A DNA stretch of 64,000 bases from Brevibacillus sp. JNUCC-41 (GTDB lineage Bacteria; Bacillota; Bacilli; Bacillales; DSM-1321): contig NZ_CP062163.1 in assembly GCF_014844095.1 (NCBI RefSeq), positions 2,503,001 to 2,567,000 on the forward strand, in the 5' to 3' direction. The notes beneath the pieces were generated by a model. It did not search any database, was not told where the DNA came from, and saw only the letters and a list, made by a program, of their open reading frames with translations. The position numbers and the translations under genes were made by a program. This document shows, in pieces, positions 17,947 to 28,700 of this stretch (its first letter is position 1; every line of letters begins with the position of its first letter).

Positions 17947-20900
17947 ATGATGAAGATGAATTCTTTAGCGAATCTATTTGAAGAAAGTGTTAGGGAATAT
18001 GGAGACAATATTGCAGTAAGAAATAAGGATCAGCAATTTACTTATAAAGAAACGAATATCTTGGCAAATAAAATGGCGATGTACATAAAAAACAAAGGGA
18101 TAAATAAAGGTGATAATGTCGGAATCTATATTGAAAAGTCGGAGCATGTTTTATTTTTAATCATAGCACTCCTTAAATTGGGGGCTACCTATGTACCTAT
18201 CGACCCTAAAAGTCCTGATGAAAGAGTAAAGCATATAATAAAGAACTCAGAATTGAAGTTATTGATTGGGGATAAAGGCCGGATTAGCGGCATTGATTGC
18301 AATTATGTAACCCTCGATGAAGTGATAGAGAATTCAAATGATATAACCGGTGAGAATTTCCATATCTTAATTGATCCAAAGGATCCAGCCTATATCATTT
18401 TCACATCGGGCTCTACTGGTAAGCCTAAAGGAGTTTGCGTTTCACATGAAAATGTCATGAACTTGTTTTTAGGCTGCGACGGTTTGTTCGAGTTTAATAA
18501 TAAAGATATATGGACATTTTTCCATTCCTACGCATTTGACTTCTCCGTCTGGGAGATGTGGGGGGCTTGGATATATGGCGGAGAAGTTGTAGTGGTTTCA
18601 TTTGAGGAAAGCAGAAATCCAATATCCTTTGTTGATTTATTGATAAGTACACAAACAACCGTTTTCAATTGTACACCAAGCGCTTTCTTCGAGGTGATTG
18701 GTGAGCTCATAAACCGACAAAATGAATTAAGTTTAAAATACATCATTTTTGGAGGGGAAGCATTAAACTTCAAGAAATTGACACAGTGGTTTTCTCCCGA
18801 AAATGACAGGCTGCCAAAGTTAATAAATATGTACGGAATAACTGAAACCACCGTTCATGTAACATACAAACACATCACTAAGAATGATGTGGAAAAAGGA
18901 ATTACGAATATCGGAAAAGTCTTGCCTCATCTTGGGTTCAAGGTGATGAATCAAAATGGAGAAGAAGTAACTGGAGATGAAGAGGGCGAGTTATACGTTT
19001 CAGGAAAAGGTGTTTCGCTAGGCTATTATAAAAATACCATGATGAATAAGCTGAAATTTACGGATATTGATAATGTTCGCTACTATAAGTCAGGGGATGT
19101 AGTGAAAGTTTTGGATGATGGTGATCTGCAATATATCGCCAGGAATGATGAGCAAGTGCAGTTAAGAGGTTTCAGGATTGAATTAGGGGAAATAGAGAGC
19201 TCGTATAATGATTTGAAAAACATCAGGAATGCAGTCGTTACGATGGATAAAGCGTTTAATGATGATATGCACTTATTTTTATACTATGTTGCTGATGAAG
19301 AATTAGCTGCTGATTATTTGAGGGAAAGTGTAAAGAGCTCATTGCCAGCCTATATGATCCCAAGCTTTTTTATCAAGGTGGACAGCATCCCCCTAACGGT
19401 AAATGGCAAGCTGGATAAATCCTTATTACCCAAATTCGTCATAAAAGACAGTGAAGCTCCATCAAATATCGAGAGTCCAGTGGCTGAAACAATTAGTGAA
19501 AAAGTAAGAGAATTGGTTGGTGGCATCATAGGCAATGGGGTTATAAAAAATAATCAGTCCCTACTTGAATGTGGAATGAACTCATTATCGATAATGAGAT
19601 TAATTGTCAATATTAAAAATCAATTTCAAATTGAAATGGCTCCTTCAGTTTTATTGGAGAACGACACGATTATGAAATTATCCCGAGTCATAGAAACTCG
19701 TCAAAAAGAAGGGGGAAAGCAAGATTATACACCGATCAATATTAATGCCAGAAATACATACCCTTTAACATATGAACAAGAAAATTTGTGGTTCATTCAC
19801 CAAACCAATGCAGACAAGTCGTTATATAACATCGTTTTTTCGTATGAAATATCAGGTGAAGTGAATGAAGGAAATCTGGAACTATCTTTAGATAAGCTAA
19901 GCAATAAACATCAAATTTTAAAAAGTGTCATTAGAGAAGAAGCTGGAATGGGCACCTTGGCTTTCGATGAGTCGATTCATCATGACATTACCTATTTCGA
20001 TGTTTCGGATCTTCCTCTAGACATGCAGGAAGAAAAAATAAATTACTTGGTGAAGGAAGAAACGGAAAGGCAATTTGATTTAGGAAATGGTCCCCTCTTA
20101 TCGATTGCGCTAGTGAAGACAAATGAATGTGAATATCAATTATTATGTAACATCCACCATATTATTTTTGATGGTTGGTCGATTCCATTAATGATCAATG
20201 ATTGGTTTTCCATTTATGAGGAAATCAAGAATGGTGAACGAAATGATAGAAATAACCAATCAATCCAATATGGAGATTATGCTTTATGGCAAAAAAACTC
20301 GCCAAATTATGTAAGTGGTAAGGATAATGAGTTCTGGAGTAATGAAATAACTGCATTACGGCAAAAGTCTTTATTACAATATGATCATCAAAAAACCGGA
20401 GAAGGTAAAAGCACTTCCGATATTATCAGCTTTTCGTTACCTAAAGAAATTCAAAACAACCTGGAAAGTCTTCATAAAAAAACGAAATCGACTTTGTTCA
20501 TGAGTTTACTTACTGCCTATCAAACCTTTTTATCAGTGTACTTTGATGAAGAGGAAGTTGTCGTCGGGAGTCCTTTGGCAAAGAGAAACCATGTGGACAC
20601 TGAACAATTGATAGGATATTTCGTTAACACATTGCCCTTTAAATTAAATGTATCCCAGGAAGATTCATTTGAAGAAATTTTGCGGAAAAATATAAAAAAT
20701 ATTGCAGGTGTTTTTGACCATCAAAATTTACCTACTAAGGAAATTTTGAAATATTTATCGGCAGAAAGAACCATGGAAACTACGCCATTATTCGATACAA
20801 TATTTGTCCTGCAAAATAACCAGAAAGAAAAGCTGGCATATAGAAATTTCACGTTAAAGCCGAAAAAAATCAATACCTTTAAAGCTAAATTTGATTTAGT

Positions 20901-23900
20901 TGTTCAGGCAGAAGAAATGGATGGGGATGAAATATTCATTTCGTTTGAATTCAACAAATCATTATTTAATAAAGCGACGATTCAAAGAATGGCTAGTAAT
21001 TTTCAGTATTGGCTGCAAGAGATTACAACCGAGGGAAACAAGAAGATAAAGGACATCACCTATTTAGAGCCTGCACAGTTACGATCGATAATCGAAATGG
21101 GTACAGGCAATGTAAATCAAGAAGTGGAAGATCATCGTTTTGAAGATGTAATTGCTAGGTTTGAGAATAAAGTACGTACAAATTTCAATGATGTTGCCAT
21201 TGTTCATGGTGATGACCAGGTGACGTATAGCGAGTTAAATGCCCGGGCAAATCAGGTGGCACACCGATTATTCCGGAACCATGTAAATGTAGAAGATAGA
21301 ATCGGGATTTTTATGGATCGATCGATCAATATGGTTACGGCCATTTTAGCCATTATGAAAGTTGGGGCGGCATATGTGCCTTTGGACCCGTCACAACCAG
21401 AGTCACGGCTGAAACATATGATTGAGGATTCTCAACTCACATATTGTTTAAGTAATGAAGAAGGACTTTCAAAGTATCCCGGTGATGAAGGGAAACTAAT
21501 ATGTATCGAAGACATACTAAAAGAGCGGGAAATTGAATGCGAAGAATTCGTTTCAAGAAAGATATCGGAAAGTGATCTGGCCTATATCATCTACACTTCA
21601 GGAACAACAGGTAAACCTAAAGGGGTCATGATTGAACATGGAGGGTTGGCTAACCTCTGTAATTGGCATATCAATTATTATTCTGTCGATGGAAAAGATG
21701 CAGCAGTACTAGTTTCGAATACATCTTTTGATGCTTCCGTTTGGGAGATATTCCCTTACTTGGCAAATGGGAATAAACTCCTGATATTGGATTACTATGA
21801 TTTATTGGATGTAGAAATCCTTTCGGAGAAGTTAGAAAAGGAGAAAGTCACACTCGCGTTTTTTTCAACGGGACTGCTCGAGCAATTATTTATCAACGAT
21901 ATGAAATTTCCAGAATCAATCAGAGCCATTTTGACAGGGGGAGATCGTTTAAAAACGATACCCGATCATTTGAACTTTGATTTATATAATAATTACGGGC
22001 CGACTGAGGGCACCGTCGTTTCGACAGCATATAAGGTACTTCCAAGTGATGATACTGTGATTCCGATCGGAAAGCCGATCTTAAATGCAGAAGCATATGT
22101 GTTCAACACCAGGATGAAGCCAACTCCTAAGGGTCAAATAGGAGAGCTGTATATCGGCGGGAGAGGCATTGCAAGAGGATATATAAATAATCCGGAGAAA
22201 AACGTTGAAAGCTTCATCCCAAATCCGTTCAATCCTTCAAGGAAGCTATATAAAACAGGGGATTTAGTTAAGTATACCGAGGATGGAAATTTACTATTTG
22301 CAGGCAGAGCGGATGACCAAGTGAAAATCAGGGGATATCGTATCGAACTTGGCGAGATCAGTGCCGTTCTAAATAAATGCACAGGTATAAAGGATTGCTT
22401 TATAGCGATAAAAGATGAATCTAAGGCAAAGAAATTCATCATTGCTTATTATATATCCGACAATGACCTGGAAGAAAATTATATCCGGGATTATATGAAG
22501 AATCATCTTCCCCAATATATGATTCCTTCTTATTTCATTAAAATGGAGTCATTTCCGCTAACGGTTAACGGCAAAGTCGACATGAAGAGTCTGCCGGATA
22601 CTAAAACGAATACGGAAGGAACCGACAACAAAAGTGCCATTAATGAAACGGAACAAAAATTGTTAAAGATATGGAAAGAGGTACTGAATAATCAGGAAAT
22701 AACCATCTTTGATAACTTTTTCGAATGTGGGGGAGACTCCATCCTAAGCATTCAAATTTGTTCACTTGCCAAGAAAGAAAATCTTTTCATTACTTCAAAA
22801 AACATCTTTGAAAAACAAAGCATCGAAGAGCTGGCAAAGGTTGTGGAATTGACTGGCGATTTAACGATAAATCAGTCTGATGTTTTTGGAAAGGCGCCAT
22901 TTACACCTATTCAAAATTGGTTTTTCACTCAACAAATAAATAATTATAATCATTGGAATCAATCTGTAACGTTAAAGGGCTACCCGAAGATGAATGAGAA
23001 ACGGATGCAAAAGATCATGGCTCATATCGTTAGGCATCATGATGTGCTGAGATCAAGGTTCAATAAAGATGAAGCATTTTCGAAAGTGGAAAAGCATATC
23101 GACCCGACTGAAAATTGGACTATGAATTATGTAAATCTATCGAATGTGAATAAAGATGGACAGGAACGGGAAATAGCTAGACTCGGGAACGATGCACAGC
23201 AGGGCATGAACATTTCAAACGGTCCACTGATGAAAATTGAATGCATCAATACTGGCCAAAATGAGCATGTAATCATTTGGATCATTCATCACTTACTTGT
23301 TGATGGGGTTTCCTGGAGAATCTTGATCGAAGATTTTGATCGGCTATATATTCAGGATGTCAACGATCAAGAACTAAAACTGGATAATAAAACGACATCA
23401 TATAAGGAATGGGCGAATAATCTAAACCAATACAAAAATAGCATTCCATTAGGCATTAAAGAGTACTGGCAGAATGAATATGAGGCAGTAAACGAAAGTG
23501 CCCTAGTCAAAACAGGGAATGTTTACGATGGAAAATCATTTGAATTGAAGCTGAATAAAGAGATTACAAACAAAATCTATAATGAAATGACAAAAGCGTA
23601 TAAAGCATCCATTGATGAAATATATTTATCCATTTTCGCAACGCTAATCGGGAATTATTTTAATAAAAAGGATATTCATTTCACTTTGGAAGGACATGGT
23701 CGCGAAGAATTATTTGCAGGTGTCGATTTGTCCAGGACAGTAGGATGGTTTACGACTATGTGCCCGGTTTATATAGAAAATAAAGAAACCATTTCGAACA
23801 CGATTCAAGGTACAAAGAAAAAGTTAAGGACACTGCCTAATAAAGGGATCGAGTATGGGATCCTGACCGAATTATGTGGCGAGACACATATGAAACGAAA

Positions 23901-25488
23901 TAGGCCGATTATCAGTTTTAATAATTTAGGGAGATTTCACCAAAGTAATGAATTGGCTGCAAAAGAGGTCATCTTTTTTAGTGAACAAGATATTCAACAT
24001 AATGCCTATACCGAGCATGAAGTCGATATTGAATTGCTTGTAGTGAACGAAGAGCAAACTATAAAAATAAACTATAACAGACATTTCGTAAAAGAAGATT
24101 TTGAGAGATATATTCAACGCAATTTGCCGGAATTGTTAAGGGCATTGGAAGAAGAAACAAAATTGGTAAAACAGATGTACCGTCCGGAGGACTTTCCATT
24201 GTTGGATATGCCTGAAGAGGAACTTAACCAACTACTGCGCAAAGAAACAGGAATTGTTGATATTTATGAATTGACTGCTTTGCAAAAAGGAATGTTGTAC
24301 CATAGCTTGTTTGATAGTGAGAGCAGCCAGTATAAAGTGCAACTCATATTTGATATTAACGGTTTCCTGGACGTCGAAAAATTAAAGAATGCCATTGCGA
24401 CAACGGCAGGGAAACATGACATTTTAAAAACGAAATTATATTCGAGTAAAAAAGGGTTATTCTACCAACTGCTAATGAATTCCGTGGATACCGAGATTGA
24501 ATATGAAGAAATAATGGAACAACAAGAAAAGCTGGAAAAGTTGTTAGCGGATCAATATAAGATGATAGATATCGAGAACAATAGGTTGAATCGCTTCATG
24601 ATCGTTAAGCATACGGACAATGAATACCAATTAATATGGACATTCCACCATATTATTATGGATGGCTGGAGTTATTCGATGGTTATTAATGACATCTTTA
24701 ATTCTTATCATTCAATAACACCATCATCATCCGGTAGTGCTTCATTTAAAGAGTATGTTGAATATATGAAAGGTTATACGAGTAATGAGGAGCTGCGGAA
24801 ATATTGGGCAGGGAAATTGGAGGGTGTCCGAAATTCCGGATCCAGTATAACGGGAGTATTGGAAGGCGAGGGATACATTGAAGATGGTTACTTGAAAGTA
24901 CTGGATGAGGAATTGATTAATACCATACAACGATTCTGTCAGGAATACAAGATTACCATGAATACTTTCTTTCTAACTATATGGCTAGCCACTTTAAAAG
25001 AAGTAAAAGGTACGGAAAATGTATGCTGCGGCGTAGTTACATCCGGCAGGAATATCCCAGTCCGGAATATTGGGGCCATGGTTGGTCCATTTATCAATAC
25101 TGTGCCATTTATAAAGCATATCAGCCAAGAAAAGACTTACATTGAGCTGCTCGATGAAGTTCAAAAAGAGTTTTTGGAACTAAGTGCCTATGAGAATACA
25201 CCATTATCAGAGATTTATGAGTGGGCTAATTTGGAGAATCATTTGTTTGAATCATTATATGCCTTTGAAAACTATCCTATGGTACTAGCTAATAATGATG
25301 AAATCATTGTGAGTTTGAAAGAAGGACGGGAAACGACCCATTATCCAATCGTCATTATCATCACCCCTGGTTCAAGTGTTCAAATTAAGTTTAATGAGGC
25401 AGCGGTCACTTCAAAGTTAAGGTCATCAGTCCTTTCTATATTTAATCGAATCTTAAGCGAAATGTTAGAAAAAATGAAAGTTAAGTGA
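17947..25488 (+). CDS. NRPS 1: A-T-C-A-T-E-C (modules 1, 2 and start of 3)
   Basis: A 2513-aa synthetase. Domains in order: A1 about 10-500; T1 (Ser546 in ECGMNS); C about 605-1050 (HHIIFDG near 740); A2 about 1070-1560; T2 (Ser1598 in ECGGDS); E about 1650-2070 (HHLLVDGVSW near 1780, GHGRE, SRTVGWFT); terminal C about 2100-2513 (HHIIMDG). Reading the ten pocket residues by eye gives A1 DFWNIGMVHK (Thr) and A2 DAWFLGNVVK (Leu), both well-known codes. There is no starter C domain, so residue 1 keeps a free amine. The final C follows an E domain and starts LTALQKGMLYHS, typical of D-acceptor C domains. The chain ends after this C with no A or T; the next gene supplies T. Confidence 0.92.
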   Translation: MMKMNSLANLFEESVREYGDNIAVRNKDQQFTYKETNILANKMAMYIKNKGINKGDNVGIYIEKSEHVLFLIIALLKLGATYVPIDPKSPDERVKHIIKNSELKLLIGDKGRISGIDCNYVTLDEVIENSNDITGENFHILIDPKDPAYIIFTSGSTGKPKGVCVSHENVMNLFLGCDGLFEFNNKDIWTFFHSYAFDFSVWEMWGAWIYGGEVVVVSFEESRNPISFVDLLISTQTTVFNCTPSAFFEVIGELINRQNELSLKYIIFGGEALNFKKLTQWFSPENDRLPKLINMYGITETTVHVTYKHITKNDVEKGITNIGKVLPHLGFKVMNQNGEEVTGDEEGELYVSGKGVSLGYYKNTMMNKLKFTDIDNVRYYKSGDVVKVLDDGDLQYIARNDEQVQLRGFRIELGEIESSYNDLKNIRNAVVTMDKAFNDDMHLFLYYVADEELAADYLRESVKSSLPAYMIPSFFIKVDSIPLTVNGKLDKSLLPKFVIKDSEAPSNIESPVAETISEKVRELVGGIIGNGVIKNNQSLLECGMNSLSIMRLIVNIKNQFQIEMAPSVLLENDTIMKLSRVIETRQKEGGKQDYTPININARNTYPLTYEQENLWFIHQTNADKSLYNIVFSYEISGEVNEGNLELSLDKLSNKHQILKSVIREEAGMGTLAFDESIHHDITYFDVSDLPLDMQEEKINYLVKEETERQFDLGNGPLLSIALVKTNECEYQLLCNIHHIIFDGWSIPLMINDWFSIYEEIKNGERNDRNNQSIQYGDYALWQKNSPNYVSGKDNEFWSNEITALRQKSLLQYDHQKTGEGKSTSDIISFSLPKEIQNNLESLHKKTKSTLFMSLLTAYQTFLSVYFDEEEVVVGSPLAKRNHVDTEQLIGYFVNTLPFKLNVSQEDSFEEILRKNIKNIAGVFDHQNLPTKEILKYLSAERTMETTPLFDTIFVLQNNQKEKLAYRNFTLKPKKINTFKAKFDLVVQAEEMDGDEIFISFEFNKSLFNKATIQRMASNFQYWLQEITTEGNKKIKDITYLEPAQLRSIIEMGTGNVNQEVEDHRFEDVIARFENKVRTNFNDVAIVHGDDQVTYSELNARANQVAHRLFRNHVNVEDRIGIFMDRSINMVTAILAIMKVGAAYVPLDPSQPESRLKHMIEDSQLTYCLSNEEGLSKYPGDEGKLICIEDILKEREIECEEFVSRKISESDLAYIIYTSGTTGKPKGVMIEHGGLANLCNWHINYYSVDGKDAAVLVSNTSFDASVWEIFPYLANGNKLLILDYYDLLDVEILSEKLEKEKVTLAFFSTGLLEQLFINDMKFPESIRAILTGGDRLKTIPDHLNFDLYNNYGPTEGTVVSTAYKVLPSDDTVIPIGKPILNAEAYVFNTRMKPTPKGQIGELYIGGRGIARGYINNPEKNVESFIPNPFNPSRKLYKTGDLVKYTEDGNLLFAGRADDQVKIRGYRIELGEISAVLNKCTGIKDCFIAIKDESKAKKFIIAYYISDNDLEENYIRDYMKNHLPQYMIPSYFIKMESFPLTVNGKVDMKSLPDTKTNTEGTDNKSAINETEQKLLKIWKEVLNNQEITIFDNFFECGGDSILSIQICSLAKKENLFITSKNIFEKQSIEELAKVVELTGDLTINQSDVFGKAPFTPIQNWFFTQQINNYNHWNQSVTLKGYPKMNEKRMQKIMAHIVRHHDVLRSRFNKDEAFSKVEKHIDPTENWTMNYVNLSNVNKDGQEREIARLGNDAQQGMNISNGPLMKIECINTGQNEHVIIWIIHHLLVDGVSWRILIEDFDRLYIQDVNDQELKLDNKTTSYKEWANNLNQYKNSIPLGIKEYWQNEYEAVNESALVKTGNVYDGKSFELKLNKEITNKIYNEMTKAYKASIDEIYLSIFATLIGNYFNKKDIHFTLEGHGREELFAGVDLSRTVGWFTTMCPVYIENKETISNTIQGTKKKLRTLPNKGIEYGILTELCGETHMKRNRPIISFNNLGRFHQSNELAAKEVIFFSEQDIQHNAYTEHEVDIELLVVNEEQTIKINYNRHFVKEDFERYIQRNLPELLRALEEETKLVKQMYRPEDFPLLDMPEEELNQLLRKETGIVDIYELTALQKGMLYHSLFDSESSQYKVQLIFDINGFLDVEKLKNAIATTAGKHDILKTKLYSSKKGLFYQLLMNSVDTEIEYEEIMEQQEKLEKLLADQYKMIDIENNRLNRFMIVKHTDNEYQLIWTFHHIIMDGWSYSMVINDIFNSYHSITPSSSGSASFKEYVEYMKGYTSNEELRKYWAGKLEGVRNSGSSITGVLEGEGYIEDGYLKVLDEELINTIQRFCQEYKITMNTFFLTIWLATLKEVKGTENVCCGVVTSGRNIPVRNIGAMVGPFINTVPFIKHISQEKTYIELLDEVQKEFLELSAYENTPLSEIYEWANLENHLFESLYAFENYPMVLANNDEIIVSLKEGRETTHYPIVIIITPGSSVQIKFNEAAVTSKLRSSVLSIFNRILSEMLEKMKVK

Positions 25489-25499
25489 GGGGAATATAT

Positions 25500-25766
25500 A
25501 TGGGAACAACTATTGCTGTGAAGGAACGGTTAATTGAGGAAAAGCTTATAGGATTTTGGAAAGAGATTTTAGAACAAGAAACGATAGGTACAGATTCCAA
25601 CTTCTTTGACTTAGGCGGGAATTCCCTTTTAGCCATGCAATTCATTCAAATGGTGAAGAATAACATGGGAGTGAAATTGCCAATCAAAGTGATGTTCGAA
25701 CAATCAACCATCCAGGAACTATCCTTACTTATCAAACAATTGGATGATATTAATAAGTTAGGTTGA
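25500..25766 (+). CDS. Free-standing peptidyl carrier protein (module 3 T)
   Basis: An 88-aa carrier protein, a single T domain with the site FFDLGGNSLLAMQF; Ser42 should carry phosphopantetheine. ATG 25500 follows GAGGGGAA; the upstream ATG at 25485 overlaps the previous gene. It lies between the terminal C domain of NRPS 1 and NRPS 2, so it completes an A-less module 3. An A domain from elsewhere must charge it, perhaps A1. It is separated from NRPS 2 by 26 bases. Confidence 0.88.
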   Translation: MGTTIAVKERLIEEKLIGFWKEILEQETIGTDSNFFDLGGNSLLAMQFIQMVKNNMGVKLPIKVMFEQSTIQELSLLIKQLDDINKLG

Positions 25767-25792
25767 ATGGAAAAGAATTGAGGTGTTTTTCT

Positions 25793-28700
25793 ATGAACAG
25801 GATAATCAGTGAAACGGAAGATAGGCTATTAAACTTGATTTCAATTGTTATCAAACCTTTTAAAATTTCACTAATGGAGGATATGAATGAATCACTAAGC
25901 ACAAATGAAAAAAAAGATGAGTTCTTGTCTTTGATAAAACGGGAGTTTGGTATTCAATTAACACCGGAAATCATTTCAAGTCAATGGAATATAGAAAAGC
26001 TGGCAAGTTTTCTGGACATGCTCATCAGCATGAGGGAAGTCGAGGTAAATAAGCCTTATAAACGTGGGAAAAGTGAAGGGATGCTATCTCATAATCAAGA
26101 TCGGATGTATCTGTTTGACAGCCTGAATGAAAGGAAAATGCTCTATAATATGCCATTTAAATTCATTTTAAATGGCATAGTGGACATCGATGACCTGCAA
26201 CAGGCATTAGATTTCATGATTGAACGTCATGAAACATTGCGAACCAATTTCAAGGGTGAAGAACATCAAATCCTTCAATTCTTATCAAAAAAAAGCAGAA
26301 ACATAATTGCCTATGAGGACTGTCGGGAAGTAGATCCCGAAGTCAGTAATATAATGGTCACCTCCCATCTTACTGAAGAAATGGAAAGATGTTTCGACCT
26401 GGAAAATGATCATTTATTTAATATGAAACTATTTCGAATTGACGAAGAAAAGCATTATTTAGTATGCAATTTCCACCATATCATTTTTGATGGAGTATCG
26501 TTTGTCACCTTTTTCGAAGAGTTAATGGAGATTTATGAAAGAATTCAAACGGGCAAGGTTGGGGATATTCCTCCTCTGGACATACAATATTTAGATTATG
26601 CTGTCTGGCATAAGGAGTGGGTCAAGGAAAGTACGCCAAGCCAAAGGAGGTTTTGGGAGAGTTATTTAGATCAAGAGGAAGACGCATTGGAACTTCCATT
26701 TGACTTTCAACGTCCAAAATCACCTTCATACTCAGGTGGAAGGCTGGAAATGGCGATAACGGACGAACTCCGTGTATTGATAGACAGGATTTTAAAGGAG
26801 AAGGGCACGACTTTATATGCTTTTATGATGACAGCTTATCAAGTGTTTTTAAGTCAATATACCGGGAAGAATCAAATCATTGTCGGGAGTACCGTGGCAA
26901 ACCGCGGCCAGGTAGAATTTGCCCGGACAGTTGGATGCTTTGTCAATACGCTGCCATTGAAGCTGACCGTGGATGCCACAGAATCATTTCATGAAATATT
27001 GAACCGAAATCGTAAAGTGATTTTTGATGTATTGGAACATCAGGCCTTTCCATTTGAAAAAATCGTTGAAATCATTAATCCGGACAGGGATCTCAGCCAT
27101 TCTCCATTGTTCCAAACAGCACTGGCAATGGAAGAAAGCTTTGATGGGAACTTTAACAATTCATTCTTCACTCTTGAACAAGACAAATTCGAAATTCCTT
27201 ATTCAAATTATGACCTGACCATAAAAGTGAAAGGTTCCCATAACCTGATCCTAGAGTTTGAGTATTCCGATGAACTTTTTAGACGGGAAACAATTGAAAG
27301 ACTCATGTTGAGTTTTGAAAAATGGTTATTCCAAATTTGCAGAAATGGCGATAGACCTATACGTCTTTTGGAGCATTTAGATGACAATCAAATGAATCAA
27401 TTGTTATTTGATTGGCAAGGTGAGGTTTCGGATGCACATCAAAATGAGACGATCACCTCTATATTCGAAAGAATCGTTAAGAAGCATTCGAACAAATTAG
27501 CCGTTGCTGATAATGGTAAGTCCATCACCTATTCGGAATTAGATCAACGATCAAATGTGATTGCTAAATTGCTTAGAAATAATATCGAAAATGGCTCCAA
27601 TAAGGTAGGCCTGCATGTAAACAGATCGATTGATATGGTGATAGGCATGTTGGGAATCATTAAAGCCGGATGTGCATATGTTCCGCTTGATCCCATGCTG
27701 CCAGCTGAAAGGTTGGAATATATCATCAATGATTCGAAAATGGATATATGCATTACGAATCAAATTGAGGTTCCTGCCTTAAAAAAAATAGCTAAAGTGA
27801 TCAATCTTGAATCCGTCCATTACGTGGATACCGATTGCTGTAACGAATCGATTGCGCCATCCGATCTGGCTTACATAATCTATACTTCGGGAACGACTGG
27901 AAAACCTAAAGGTGTCATGTTATCCCATAGAGGAGTAGTGAATTTAATAATAAGCCAAAACAAGTACTTACAACTTGATGAGACCTCTAGGGTATTACAA
28001 TTTGCCACTTTTAATTTTGACGCTTCCATCTATGAGATTTTTGGAAGCTTATTAAATGGTGCAGAGCTGCATATCGGGAATAATAAGGAGGAAATGTTTG
28101 ATTTATTCGCTTTGGAAAATCAAATCAAAAATGAAAAGTTAACTCACCTAGTATTGCCGCCTGCAGTTTTGCAAGAACTCAATATTGAGGAATCTGATGT
28201 GAAGTTCGTTGGTTCGGCCGGATCTGAATGTCCAATAGCTTTGCTGGATCGCTATCGAAATATAAACTTTTATAACGCCTACGGTCCAACGGAATATTCA
28301 GTATGGACCACGATTGAAATGTTTAAAGCGTTCGAAAACAATGAGACTGCTAATAATAAAGTATCGATAGGAAAACCTATCCTGAATACTGATATCTATT
28401 TACTAAGTCCGGAGCAAAAGCTTGTCCCGATAGGTGCCACAGGGGAAATATATATTGGTGGTGAAGGGTTAGCTGTTGGCTATGTGAATAATGATGATTT
28501 AACGAAAGAAAAGTTCATTGATCATCCTTTTAAATGTGGAAAGCGTTTATATCGCAGCGGCGACCTTGCAAAATTCACGAGTGATGGTGAGTTGATTTTT
28601 CTGGGGCGTAAAGATAATCAAGTGAAAATAAGAGGTTTCCGGGTGGAAGTTGATGAGATTTCGGTCAATCTCAATGCGTATCCTCAAGTAAGTGACTCAT

